A stretch of 11,700 nucleotides of DNA from an uncultured Collinsella sp. (GCA_900541285.1 UQJA01000059.1:1-11700); one strand, 5' to 3'. Positions 1 through 6,898 are shown, numbered from the stretch's first letter. Made by a program: numbers and translations. The notes: generated by a model not told the origin, from the letters alone.

Positions 1-268
1 GGGGCTCCGCCCCGCCGCTCCACGGCGGCTTGTACACCACACTTCGAAGCGCTACCGCACCGCCGGGATTATCTGAGAGTTTTGTCCTTATTTGAGCGCA
101 TGCATGCCCATTCGCTCACTTACGTCACCAAATCAAACACCATTAGAGGTATGAATGTTCCCGAGAGGGCATCTTTAACCATTTAACGACCTCCGACAGG
201 CCGAATAACTCGAAATTTGTTGGTGGCGAAAGCGAAACAGTCCTGTATGCCAAAAGCCGGCATCTCCC
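1..268. other. Intergenic region, no gene found
   Basis: I see no credible coding sequence here. Reading frames crossing it lack a ribosome-binding site or belong to the antisense of the HAD gene. The first 28 bases are GC-rich and can fold as CCGCCG-CTCCA-CGGCGG (12-28), perhaps the tail of something outside the window. There is an inverted repeat TGAGCG at 93-98 with CGCTCA at 113-118, enclosing a 10-bp palindrome GCATGCATGC (98-107). It could be an operator for a gene outside the window, but nothing else supports that. Confidence 0.5.
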
Positions 269-298
269 ATGTGACAAAGGGCAGTCCCTTTGTCACAT
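269..298. repeat. GGGAC-type hairpin repeat at the HAD stop codon
   Basis: This is a perfect inverted repeat: 13 bp (269-281) pairs with 286-298 around the tetraloop CAGT. The core reads CAAAGGGCAGTCCCTTTG. It overlaps the first base of the HAD stop codon region and lies directly downstream of that gene. No T-run follows on the minus strand, so it is not a classical intrinsic terminator, although it could protect the 3' end of the mRNA. It resembles the hairpins at 7165-7201 and 7361-7393, which suggests a dispersed REP-like family in this genome. Confidence 0.65.
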
Positions 299-1155
299 TA
301 TTCGATGACGGTGCGGGAGTTTTGCTTGTGCATGGTGGCGAGCATGTGTTTGGGGACGGCGTGGGCCATGCAGCTGCCGATAGTCGCGCTCGCGGCGGCC
401 TTAGCTGCATCGCTTGCGTTTTTGGTCGCGTAGCTGTGGCGGAAACGCTTGAGCATCGCAATGTCGTTGCCGCCGTCGCCGTAAACCGCGACCTCATCCT
501 CGGTAATACCGTAGTAGCCCGCCAGCCAGGCCACGCTCTCGCCCTTGTTGCACGCTACGTCCGTAATCTCGAACATCACCGGGTCAAACGGCGCGTTGAC
601 CACGCGGTCCGATCGCTCGGCCAAATACGCCTTAAGGTCGCGCTCCAGCTCGGGCGAGAGCACGCGACAGTTGATCTTGCACACGTCATGACGCAGGATG
701 TCGCCGATCGACTGGTCGAAGTACTGTTCCTCGTGGTACCCGCCACGCGCACGCATGCCGCGCATCACAATACGCTTGATGGGGCTGTCCTTTTTAAAGC
801 CCGCCTGATGCATCTCGAACGATCCGCTCGAAAACATGCCGTCGGGCGTCGAGCAGTCAAAACAGATATCCGGAAACTCCTTGAGCAGCTCCTCGGTGAT
901 TTGTGGGTCGATGGTCCAGGTTTTGAGCACCTCGCCATGACTGTCGCGCACGATGGAGCCGTTAGAGCAACAGGCATCGAGCGCCAGGCCCGTAAAGCCA
1001 TGCTCGCCAATCGGCAGCGTCGAGCGTCCGGTCGCGGGAACCACATGCAGGCCAGCCTTGGTCAGCTCGCGGATGGCACGGCGGATGGTCCCATCCGCCT
1101 CGTGCAGGGCGTTCAGCAGCGTTCCGTCTAAGTCACTCGCAAACATCTTGATCAT
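298..1155 (-). CDS. Cof-type HAD-superfamily phosphatase
   Basis: Predicted cytoplasmic Mg-dependent phosphatase of the Cof/YidA type; such enzymes act on sugar phosphates, nucleotides or other small phosphorylated metabolites. With the ATG start the protein is 285 residues, the usual length for a class with a C2 cap. All four HAD motifs are visible: the nucleophile motif DLDGT (D8, D10), the threonine motif ATGR (about 41-44), a lysine in NKGESVAW, and the acidic motif GDGGND (about 226-231). A GTG two codons upstream (1161) is also possible. The AAGGAG ribosome-binding site lies 4 nt from that GTG and 10 nt from the ATG; I chose the ATG because family members typically begin MIKLIASDLDGT. 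It follows the P-II gene but is separated from it by a terminator, so it is probably transcribed alone. The exact substrate cannot be read from the sequence. Confidence 0.9.
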   Translation of the reverse strand: MIKMFASDLDGTLLNALHEADGTIRRAIRELTKAGLHVVPATGRSTLPIGEHGFTGLALDACCSNGSIVRDSHGEVLKTWTIDPQITEELLKEFPDICFDCSTPDGMFSSGSFEMHQAGFKKDSPIKRIVMRGMRARGGYHEEQYFDQSIGDILRHDVCKINCRVLSPELERDLKAYLAERSDRVVNAPFDPVMFEITDVACNKGESVAWLAGYYGITEDEVAVYGDGGNDIAMLKRFRHSYATKNASDAAKAAASATIGSCMAHAVPKHMLATMHKQNSRTVIE

Positions 1156-1183
1156 GGGCACGCCTCTCCTTCGTCTGCACGAT

Positions 1184-1211
1184 ATTGTAGACGAGAACGG
1201 GCGCGCCCCAA
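1184..1211 (-). promoter_or_regulatory. Candidate promoter of the HAD gene
   Basis: On the minus strand TACAAT (1189-1184) is preceded by TTGGGG (1211-1206) with a 16-nt spacer. It lies a short distance upstream of the AAGGAG ribosome-binding site. The -35 box falls in the loop of the upstream terminator. The -35 match is only partial. Confidence 0.4.
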
Positions 1212-1226
1212 GAGCGGCACGCCCGT
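1197..1226 (-). terminator. Terminator-like hairpin after the P-II gene
   Basis: The arms ACGGGCGCGCC (1197-1207) and GGCACGCCCGT (1216-1226) pair over 11 positions. The one imperfect position is a G-U pair on the minus-strand RNA but a C-A mismatch on the plus strand, so the fold favours minus-strand transcription. It begins about 17 nt after the P-II stop codon. The following bases TTCTCGTCT are only weakly T-rich, so termination may be partial. Confidence 0.6.
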
Positions 1227-1242
1227 CAGGCGAAAGATTGTC

Positions 1243-1581
1243 CTACACCGCAGAGGGGCCATGTTCGCCGGTGCGGATGCGGATAACCTCCTCGACCGGC
1301 TCGACCCAAATCTTGCCGTCTCCAACGGCACCGGTGCGGGCGGCATTGCAGATGATGTCGACAATGCCGTCGACGTGCTCATTGGCGCAGATAAGGGTGA
1401 ACTGCACCTTAGGGATCGTGTTGACAAGCAACTCGTTGCCGCGCACGTATTCCTTCCAGCCATGCTGTGCGCCGCAGCCCTGAACCTGGTTGATAGTCAT
1501 ACCGCGAACATCGGCAGCAAACAGTGCATCTTTGAGAACCTCAAGCTTCTCCTGGCGCACGATAGCCGTAATTTTCTTCAT
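1243..1581 (-). CDS. glnK: P-II family nitrogen regulator
   Basis: Trimeric signal protein that binds ATP/ADP and 2-oxoglutarate and typically plugs or releases the ammonium channel and other nitrogen targets. At 112 residues it aligns with E. coli GlnB without gaps. Family residues are present: G35, G37, Q39 and K58 around the T-loop, the segment TGAVGDGKI (83-91), and R101 and R103 near the C terminus. The T-loop reads GCGAQHGWKEYVRGNELLVN. The uridylylation site Tyr51 is Leu51 here and Tyr46 is Val, so covalent control at Tyr51 is not possible; Tyr45 is the only T-loop tyrosine. The start is supported by AGAGGA upstream. It lies downstream of the ammonium channel, the reverse of the common glnK-amtB order, with a 212-bp gap holding a palindromic element. 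The symbol glnK reflects linkage to amt; glnB would be equally valid. Confidence 0.93.
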   Translation of the reverse strand: MKKITAIVRQEKLEVLKDALFAADVRGMTINQVQGCGAQHGWKEYVRGNELLVNTIPKVQFTLICANEHVDGIVDIICNAARTGAVGDGKIWVEPVEEVIRIRTGEHGPSAV

Positions 1582-1627
1582 AGTGAATTCCTCTCTTCAA
1601 TAAAAGAAATGAATTGTCCTTCACATG

Positions 1628-1652
1628 GCACGGGTTTTCCAGGTGCCGCAAA
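1628..1652. repeat. Partial copy of an arm of the adjacent palindromic element
   Basis: Bases 1633-1650 match 1695-1712 of the neighbouring element at 16 of 18 positions (GGTTTTCCAGGTGCCGCA against GGTTTCCCAAGTGCCGCA). It is in the same orientation as the left arm and has no right-arm partner here. It may be a decayed second insertion or a duplicated end. Confidence 0.55.
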
Positions 1653-1688
1653 CCAACCTCAGAGATCAATAAGTTCAACTGACTGGTC

Positions 1689-1797
1689 TTAGCAGGTTTC
1701 CCAAGTGCCGCAGATTGCCGTGAAAGAGGAGCGAAGCGTACTTAAGTACGCGAGCGACGATTGAACGGCAAGGTGCGGTGCTTGGGGAAGCTGCTAA
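1689..1797. repeat. 109-bp palindromic intergenic element
   Basis: Long imperfect inverted repeat between the ammonium channel and P-II genes. The outer arms of about 33 bp begin TTAGCAG at 1689 and end CTGCTAA at 1797; they read TTAGCAGGTTTCCCAAGTGC and, from the other side, TTAGCAGCTTCCCCAAGCAC, followed by matching CCGCA and TTGCCGT blocks. The centre is a perfect 16-bp palindrome, GCGTACTTAAGTACGC (1736-1751), flanked by GAGCGA on both sides. There is no coding potential. The right end contains the stop codon of the ammonium channel gene. On the minus-strand transcript it would form a large hairpin between the two genes, which could reduce read-through or act in RNA processing. It looks like a miniature mobile or REP/BIME-type element, but I cannot name the family. 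Confidence 0.7.
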
Positions 1798-3071
1798 TCG
1801 AGTCCGGAGAAAGAAGGATAGGCGCTCTCGCCGTGCTGACTTGCATCCAAGCCCAGCGCCTCGTCGGCCTCGTCCACGCGCAGGCTGCCGCGGAACAGCG
1901 CCTTGACCACCGCGGCAATCACCAAGTCGAGCACCAGCACAATGGCGACCGTCACCACAATGCCCAGGATTTGCGAGATGAGCAGCGACATGTCACCCGT
2001 GTAGAACAGGCCGCCCTTACCGGTCCACGAAAGCTCCGGCACGCAGAACAGACCCGTGAGCACGCCGCCCAAGATGCCGCCGATACCATGGCAGCCAAAC
2101 GCGTCGAGTGCATCGTCGTAGCCGAACCTGGTCTTGAGATGGCTGATGGCCAGGTAACAGACGGGAGAGACGATCAGGCCCATGACCAGCGCCGCCCACG
2201 GCTCGACAAAGCCCGCGCCCGGCGTGACCACCACAAGGCCCGCAACCAGACCGGTGCTGGCGCCCACCAGCGTGGGACGACCGGTGTGCACGCGCTCGAC
2301 GGCAAGCCACGAGACCATGCCCGCCGCGCTGGCCGTCACGGTGTTGAGGATGGCGAGCGCCGCCACGGCGTCGGCCTTAAACTCGCTGCCGCCGTTAAAT
2401 CCAAACCAGCCAAACCAAAGCAGGCCGGCGCCCAGTGCTACAAACGGCACGTTATGCGGACGATAGCTCACCATGCCAAAACCGCGACGACGGCCGAGCA
2501 TTAAGCAGAGGATCAGGCCGGTAAGACCGGACGAAATGTGCACCACGTCGCCGCCGGCAAAGTCGAGCGCGCCGATGATGTCGCCGATAAAGGAACCCTC
2601 GCCGCCCCAAACCATGTGGGCGAGCGGCGCATAGACCACAAGCAGCCAAATGCCCAGGAAGGCCGTCATGGCACCAAACTTAACGCGGCCGGCCAGGCTG
2701 CCCGTGACGATAGCAGCAGTGATCATGGCAAACGCCATCTGGAAGGCGATGTTGATAATCTCCGGGTAGACGGCGCCGTCCGACGCGGTGCCCTCGGCCG
2801 CCTGCAGCACCTGGTTGAGTACCGGCAGGCACAGCAGCTGGTCAAGGCCTCCAATAAACGGGCTGGAACCGTCGCCGCCGTAGGCCAGCGACCAGCCGGC
2901 GACAATCCACAGCACACCAACCAGGCCAATGGCGCCAAAGCACATAAGCATGGTGTTGATGACATTTTTGCGCCTGGACAGGCCGCCATAGAAAAACGCC
3001 AGGCCCGGTGTCATTAAAAACACGAGCATGGTGCAGATGAGCATAAACGTTGTCGATCCCGTATCGTACAT
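1794..3071 (-). CDS. amtB: Ammonium transporter (Amt family)
   Basis: Inner-membrane channel for ammonium/ammonia. It has 425 residues and about eleven hydrophobic segments. Conserved features are clear: the Amt signature around DFAGGDVVH (D170, H178), the second pore histidine in CHGIGG (H328), W155 in the external recruitment site, gate phenylalanines F114 (FAMIT) and F225 (FGFNGGS), and S229. The C-terminal tail contains GLDASQHGESAYP, the conserved cytosolic segment contacted by P-II. There is no cleavable signal peptide, as in many Gram-positive members. The start ATG has AAGGGGAAC upstream. The stop codon lies inside the end of a 109-bp palindromic element. The P-II gene follows on the same strand, so the pair probably forms a regulatory unit, though possibly not a single equally expressed transcript. 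Confidence 0.95.
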   Translation of the reverse strand: MYDTGSTTFMLICTMLVFLMTPGLAFFYGGLSRRKNVINTMLMCFGAIGLVGVLWIVAGWSLAYGGDGSSPFIGGLDQLLCLPVLNQVLQAAEGTASDGAVYPEIINIAFQMAFAMITAAIVTGSLAGRVKFGAMTAFLGIWLLVVYAPLAHMVWGGEGSFIGDIIGALDFAGGDVVHISSGLTGLILCLMLGRRRGFGMVSYRPHNVPFVALGAGLLWFGWFGFNGGSEFKADAVAALAILNTVTASAAGMVSWLAVERVHTGRPTLVGASTGLVAGLVVVTPGAGFVEPWAALVMGLIVSPVCYLAISHLKTRFGYDDALDAFGCHGIGGILGGVLTGLFCVPELSWTGKGGLFYTGDMSLLISQILGIVVTVAIVLVLDLVIAAVVKALFRGSLRVDEADEALGLDASQHGESAYPSFSGLD

Positions 3072-3127
3072 TCGTTCCCCTTGGTCGCATGAACGTTGTC
3101 GGCGCCCATAATGCGGCGGAGGGGCAA

Positions 3128-3209
3128 CTGGTGTAGACCAGATACGGCGTTGTTAAACGCTGCGTTGTCGAATGGAAACGGTGCCGCAATCTTGGAAACG
3201 GCGCGGCAA
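3128..3209 (-). promoter_or_regulatory. Dyad and tandem repeat upstream of amtB
   Basis: Two candidate operator structures lie in the 197-bp gap ahead of the ammonium channel gene. One is the dyad CTGGT-GTAG-ACCAG (3128-3141), which has the TGGT/ACCA look of a GntR-type site. The other is a pair of 17-bp direct repeats, TGGAAACGGTGCCGCAA (3173-3189) and TGGAAACGGCGCGGCAA (3193-3209), offset by exactly 20 bp (about two helical turns). I could not fix a convincing promoter; CATTAT (3113-3108 on the minus strand) is a possible -10 without a good -35. The regulator is unknown. Confidence 0.35.
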
Positions 3210-3268
3210 CGGGCGCGAAACGAACGGGAAATACGCGAGCAAGGAAGCCGTGAGCGCGCCCGCCCCGC

Positions 3269-4288
3269 CTAGCGCCGGAACAGCTCGCGAGCTCGGTCGC
3301 GGAGATCGGTGGCCCGGATGACGCCCTCGTAGCGATTGATGCGCAAGCGCGGGAAGGCGTTAAAGAAGCGTAGGTCGCGGCGACTGAGTGACACGCTCGG
3401 CACCGGACGGCTCATGCGCTTGCCGGTACGGAGACGGGTGAGCGACGGACGGGGCACGCTCGGCGCGGCATCGGCCACGCGGCGGGCAGCGAGCGCCAGG
3501 CCGCGAGCACCATCCGAGATAAACGTCGGCATCGAAGCCTTCTCGCGCAGGGCATCGAGCGCCGCGTCGCCCAGCTCGGCCAGCCAAGCGTTAACGGCGC
3601 GACCGCGGATATGCGTCTGCGCCACCGAGTCGATCGCCGAATCGGGAATACGTTCGAGCATAGAGTCGGAGGCGTCGGCAAGCGACTCATTGATGCGGTC
3701 GGCAAGGTCGGCACGCACACGCTCAAGCTGATCGGACAGGCGGCGCCAACTGGCCAACGAGCACACCGCATCGACCATCATCGCGACCGCGACGATAAAG
3801 GCGGACAGCCGCACAATCAGCACCGGCAGATGGCCAAGCAGCCCCAGCAATGCCGGCTCCACTAAACGACAAATGCACAACGCACCCAAGCCAAACGCAC
3901 ATGCCCAGTACAGACAGATGCGTCCGTGCAGGTTAAACGGCAGGTGCGAATAGTCCCAAAAGCGAGCGCCCGTTGTTTTTTCCAACAGCACGCCTACGCT
4001 GTACTCAATCACGCTGCATACGAGCGCTGCAGCGACAAACTGGCTCGAGGCATCCGGGATCCCGCGCAACAGCAGCCAGCAGGCAATGCCGCCCGCGCCA
4101 TAGATGGGGCAGCACGGCCCCAGCAAAAAGCCACTGTTGGCAAATCGTCCGTGATTGAGCATGGCGCATACTGTCGACTCCCATGCCCAACCGCAAAACC
4201 CGTAAAAGGCAAACGAGAGGACCAGCGCCGAGAGCGGACAAGCGGCAAGCGTCGCGCCGTCAAATGCCATGTCGATCGCGGTTCCCAC
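3269..4288 (-). CDS. PF06541-type membrane protein (putative ABC transporter permease)
   Basis: 339-residue integral membrane protein of the family usually called ABC_trans_CmpB or 'putative ABC transporter permease'; its function is not established. The N-terminal half has about four to five hydrophobic segments and the family motifs: CGWAWEST (about 32-39), GRFANSGFLLGP and PIYG (about 47-64), and FWDYSHLPFNLHGRICL (about 110-126). The C-terminal 160 residues are charged, probably cytosolic, and end with RRDLRFFNAFPRLRINRYEG, which I recall as typical of Firmicutes members. The GTG start is 3 nt after the stop of the HD-domain gene, with AGAGGAG inside that gene, so translation is probably coupled. 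An internal ATG at 4270 is an alternative start. No ABC ATPase lies alongside, so the 'permease' label should not be taken as function. Confidence 0.8.
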   Translation of the reverse strand: MGTAIDMAFDGATLAACPLSALVLSFAFYGFCGWAWESTVCAMLNHGRFANSGFLLGPCCPIYGAGGIACWLLLRGIPDASSQFVAAALVCSVIEYSVGVLLEKTTGARFWDYSHLPFNLHGRICLYWACAFGLGALCICRLVEPALLGLLGHLPVLIVRLSAFIVAVAMMVDAVCSLASWRRLSDQLERVRADLADRINESLADASDSMLERIPDSAIDSVAQTHIRGRAVNAWLAELGDAALDALREKASMPTFISDGARGLALAARRVADAAPSVPRPSLTRLRTGKRMSRPVPSVSLSRRDLRFFNAFPRLRINRYEGVIRATDLRDRARELFRR

Positions 4289-4291
4289 CGT

Positions 4292-4849
4292 CTACCCACT
4301 CCTCTTTTCGTTCGATTCTTTGCTCGAGCCGTCACTCGAGCCCTCGTTCAAATCGTTCGCGCCGCCTTTGCGCGGCAGACGGACGGCAATCGTCTCGCGC
4401 AGCGCGCACCATTTATCCGCCAGGCACACAATCCATGCCTCACGACACGTCGGCGGCACCGGTACCAGCGGAAACATATGCCGTACGATAATATTCCGCT
4501 CGCGCGGCGTCAGCTCAAAATCTTCCTCCGCACGCGCCAAGGCAAAAAACGGGTGGCGAAAGCCATGCAGCCGATGGCTTGGGTCGGGATCGTGCCAGTC
4601 ATAGAGAAAGTAATCGTGCAGCAGGGCCCCGCGCAGCAGCGATAAGCGGTCGACGGAGATACCGACGCGGCTCAGGCGCTCGGCAAAGGACAGACTTGCC
4701 CGCGCCACCGAGGTCACATGTGCATAAACCGTCACATCGCCATGTTGGATAAACTCATGCATCAGGTCCAAGCGGCCCGCCTGGGCAAGCTGACGGGCGG
4801 CATCGTCGACCTCGCGCGCGATTTTCTCGGCACGAACGGTATCGGACAT
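4292..4849 (-). CDS. HD-domain phosphohydrolase
   Basis: 185-residue cytosolic protein with an HD metal-binding domain. Potential metal ligands are in order H44 (YAHV), H78-D79 (LLHD), H99 (FRHP), H124 (VRHMFP) and D145 (LADK), enough for a one- or two-metal phosphohydrolase. The substrate is unknown. The segments MHEFIQHGDVTVYAHVTSVA, GALLHDYFLYDWHD and ERNIIVRHMFP match a conserved uncharacterised Firmicutes/Actinobacteria HD family. The last 25 residues are low-complexity and polar. A longer reading frame begins at 4894, but I start at 4849 because AAGGAGG lies 5 nt upstream and the extra residues are unlike the family. The gene is coupled to the downstream membrane protein and divergent from the DXS-like gene. 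Confidence 0.85.
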   Translation of the reverse strand: MSDTVRAEKIAREVDDAARQLAQAGRLDLMHEFIQHGDVTVYAHVTSVARASLSFAERLSRVGISVDRLSLLRGALLHDYFLYDWHDPDPSHRLHGFRHPFFALARAEEDFELTPRERNIIVRHMFPLVPVPPTCREAWIVCLADKWCALRETIAVRLPRKGGANDLNEGSSDGSSKESNEKRSG

Positions 4850-4935
4850 GCGTCCTCCTTCCGGCGGCGCTCGGCGGCAAGCCGCGGCCTGCACGCAATG
4901 AATAAAACCATCATCGAATCTACCAGTATGGCATC

Positions 4936-4953
4936 GGACAAAACGTTTTGCCC
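4936..4953. promoter_or_regulatory. Palindrome in the divergent HD/dxs intergenic region
   Basis: A perfect 12-bp palindrome, CAAAACGTTTTG (4939-4950), extends to 18 bp with one mismatched pair per side. It lies in the 228-bp gap between the divergent HD-domain and DXS-like genes and is the obvious candidate for a shared operator. On the minus strand TTGATA followed 16 nt later by TAATTC, just upstream of the palindrome, could be a promoter for the HD gene. I found no strong promoter for dxs. Confidence 0.35.
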
Positions 4954-5077
4954 CACCAGTTGGCGAATTACCGCGCCGCCGTCACATATCAAACGCCAAA
5001 ATGTGCGAGACTGTCTTGTGCAATTGTGCCGGCCGAGGGAGTGCCGGCGCACGATTCGCATGGAGTAACCCACAACG

Positions 5078-6859
5078 ATGCTGCTTACGCAAACGACAAC
5101 GCCCGAGGACGTCAAGGCTCTCGATCGCGCCGAGCTTCCGCTGCTCTGCGGCGAGATCCGCCACGCCATCCTCGAAAGCTCCGCCGCCGTCGGCGGGCAC
5201 GTTGCCCCCAACCTGGGCGTCGTTGAGCTTACGGTCGCGCTCCATCGCGTGTTTAACTCCCCCACCGACAAAATTGTCTTTGACGTGTCACACCAGACCT
5301 ATGCCCACAAGGCGCTGACTGGGCGCGCGTACACTTATATCGACCCGGCACGCTACGGCGAGGCCTCTGGCTTTGCCAATCCCGACGAGTCCGAACACGA
5401 CCTGTTCGCCATGGGCCACACCTCCACATCGGTGAGCCTGGGCTGCGGCTTGGCGCATGCTCGTGACCTGGCGGGCGATGCGTACAACGTCATCACCATC
5501 ATTGGCGACGGTTCGCTTTCGGGCGGCCTGGCGTTTGAGGGCTTTAACAATGCCGCCGAGCTCGACAGCAACCTGATCATCATCGTCAACGATAACGACC
5601 AGTCCATTGCCGAGAACCATGGCGGCCTGTATCGCAATCTGGCCGAGCTGCGCGCCAGCAACGGCACCTGTGAGCGCAACGTTTTCCGCGCGATGGGGCT
5701 CGACTACCGCTATCTGGACGCCGGTAACGATGTGTTGGCCCTGGTCGACGCGCTGCAGGAACTGCGCAATATCGATCATCCCATCGTGCTGCACGTCTCC
5801 ACCGCCAAGGGCAAGGGCTTTGAGCCGGCCCAGAGCGACCCCGAGCGCTGGCACCACGTGGGTCCGTTTGACATGGCGACTGGGCGCAAGCTCTGCCCGG
5901 GCCATCCGAGCGAGCCTGCGCCGCGCACCTATGCCGACATTACGGGCGAGGCGCTCAGCGCCGCCATCGAGCACGATTCGCAGGTTGTCGCTATCACGGC
6001 TGCCACGCCCTATATCATGGGCTTTACACCTGAGCTTCGCGCTGTCGCCGGCAAACAGTTCGTCGATGTGGGCATTGCCGAGGAGCACGCCGTGACCTTT
6101 GCCACCGCGCTTGCGCGCTCGGGCGCCAAGCCAGTCTTTGGTGTGTACGGCACGTTTTTGCAGCGCGCCTACGACGAACTGTGGCACGACCTGTGCCTCA
6201 ACGACGCCCCCGCAACCATCCTGGTATTTGGCGCGTCAATCTTTGGCACCACGTCCGAGACGCACCTTTCGTTCTTTGATATTTCCATGCTGGGCGGTCT
6301 TCCCAACATGCACTACTTGGCGCCGGCCTGCATGGAGGAGTATCTGTCCATGCTGAGCTGGTCGCTCGACCACCGCGAGCATCCCGTAGCGATCCGTGTA
6401 CCGGGCATTGGCCTGGTAAGCCGCCCCGATCTGGCGCCTGCCGAGGACACCGACTACAGCGCCGTTCGCTACAACGTGGTGCGCCAGGGTCGCGACGTAG
6501 CAGTGCTCGCACTTGGCGACTTCTTTGAGCTGGGCGAGCGCGTGGCAAATCGCTTGGCTGCCGAGTACGGCATCGAGGCCACGCTCGTCAACCCTCGCTT
6601 TGCAACCGAGCTTGACCGCGAGTTCCTCGACAGCCTTGCCGCCGAGCATCGCGTTGTCATCACCCTCGAGGACGGCATCTTGGACGGCGGCTGGGGCGAG
6701 CGCGTCGCGTGCTATCTGGCATGCACGCCGTTTCGCACGCGCACCTTCGGCATCGCCAAGGGCTTCCCCGACCGTTACGACCCCAACGAGCTGCTCGCTC
6801 AGAACGGCATGACGGTCGAGAAGATGGCCGCCGAAGCCGTAAGGCTACTGAACGAGTAA
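5078..6859 (+). CDS. dxs: 1-deoxy-D-xylulose-5-phosphate synthase-like enzyme (divergent)
   Basis: Thiamine-diphosphate enzyme of the DXS/transketolase family. Canonical DXS joins pyruvate and glyceraldehyde 3-phosphate to make DXP for isoprenoid, thiamine and pyridoxal synthesis. The protein has 593 residues, about 30 fewer than E. coli DXS. Kept features: GGHVAPNLG (H41), the diphosphate/metal motif GDG (143-145) to NDN (171-173), the catalytic Glu in GIAEEHAVT (E335), and YGTFLQRAYD (Y357, R363, matching E. coli Y392 and R398). Changed: E. coli D427 aligns with T392 and R478 with G443, and the usual DRAG and YIGPVDGHD motifs are replaced. It resembles a Firmicutes-type DXS variant (DVSHQTYAHKALTGR, SIAENHGGLYRN). 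The start fits family N termini, but its GGAG is 12 nt away; a short GC hairpin (5028-5048) precedes it. Substrate uncertain. Confidence 0.8.
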   Translation: MLLTQTTTPEDVKALDRAELPLLCGEIRHAILESSAAVGGHVAPNLGVVELTVALHRVFNSPTDKIVFDVSHQTYAHKALTGRAYTYIDPARYGEASGFANPDESEHDLFAMGHTSTSVSLGCGLAHARDLAGDAYNVITIIGDGSLSGGLAFEGFNNAAELDSNLIIIVNDNDQSIAENHGGLYRNLAELRASNGTCERNVFRAMGLDYRYLDAGNDVLALVDALQELRNIDHPIVLHVSTAKGKGFEPAQSDPERWHHVGPFDMATGRKLCPGHPSEPAPRTYADITGEALSAAIEHDSQVVAITAATPYIMGFTPELRAVAGKQFVDVGIAEEHAVTFATALARSGAKPVFGVYGTFLQRAYDELWHDLCLNDAPATILVFGASIFGTTSETHLSFFDISMLGGLPNMHYLAPACMEEYLSMLSWSLDHREHPVAIRVPGIGLVSRPDLAPAEDTDYSAVRYNVVRQGRDVAVLALGDFFELGERVANRLAAEYGIEATLVNPRFATELDREFLDSLAAEHRVVITLEDGILDGGWGERVACYLACTPFRTRTFGIAKGFPDRYDPNELLAQNGMTVEKMAAEAVRLLNE

Positions 6860-6898
6860 AAAACCTCCGCAAGGGAAGCACCCCTGCGGAGGTTTTTA
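6860..6898 (+). terminator. Bidirectional intrinsic terminator after dxs
   Basis: Immediately after the stop codon, AACCTCCGCA pairs with TGCGGAGGTT, with three further G-C pairs towards the loop past one mismatch. It is followed by TTTTTATTTT on the plus strand. On the minus strand the hairpin is followed by six T, so it would also stop leftward transcription coming out of the repeat-rich gap. Confidence 0.9.

Noticed and set aside
151..186. Eleven-codon reading frame MNVPERASLTI
   Set aside because: The purine-rich AGAGG is directly adjacent to the ATG, too close to serve as a ribosome-binding site, and nothing else supports it.
217..1131. Long plus-strand reading frame of 304 codons
   Set aside because: It is antisense to the HAD gene, which has all family motifs and a ribosome-binding site. 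Long antisense frames are expected in high-GC genes.
1761..2504. Plus-strand reading frame of 247 codons opposite the ammonium channel
   Set aside because: Low-complexity His/Arg/Gln-rich translation with no ribosome-binding site; it is the shadow of amtB.
4898..5068. Short plus-strand reading frame starting MNKTIIEST
   Set aside because: It has no ribosome-binding site and crosses the divergent promoter region of the HD and dxs genes.
5288..6187. Minus-strand reading frame of 299 codons inside dxs
   Set aside because: Antisense shadow of a clear enzyme gene, with no recognisable domain.
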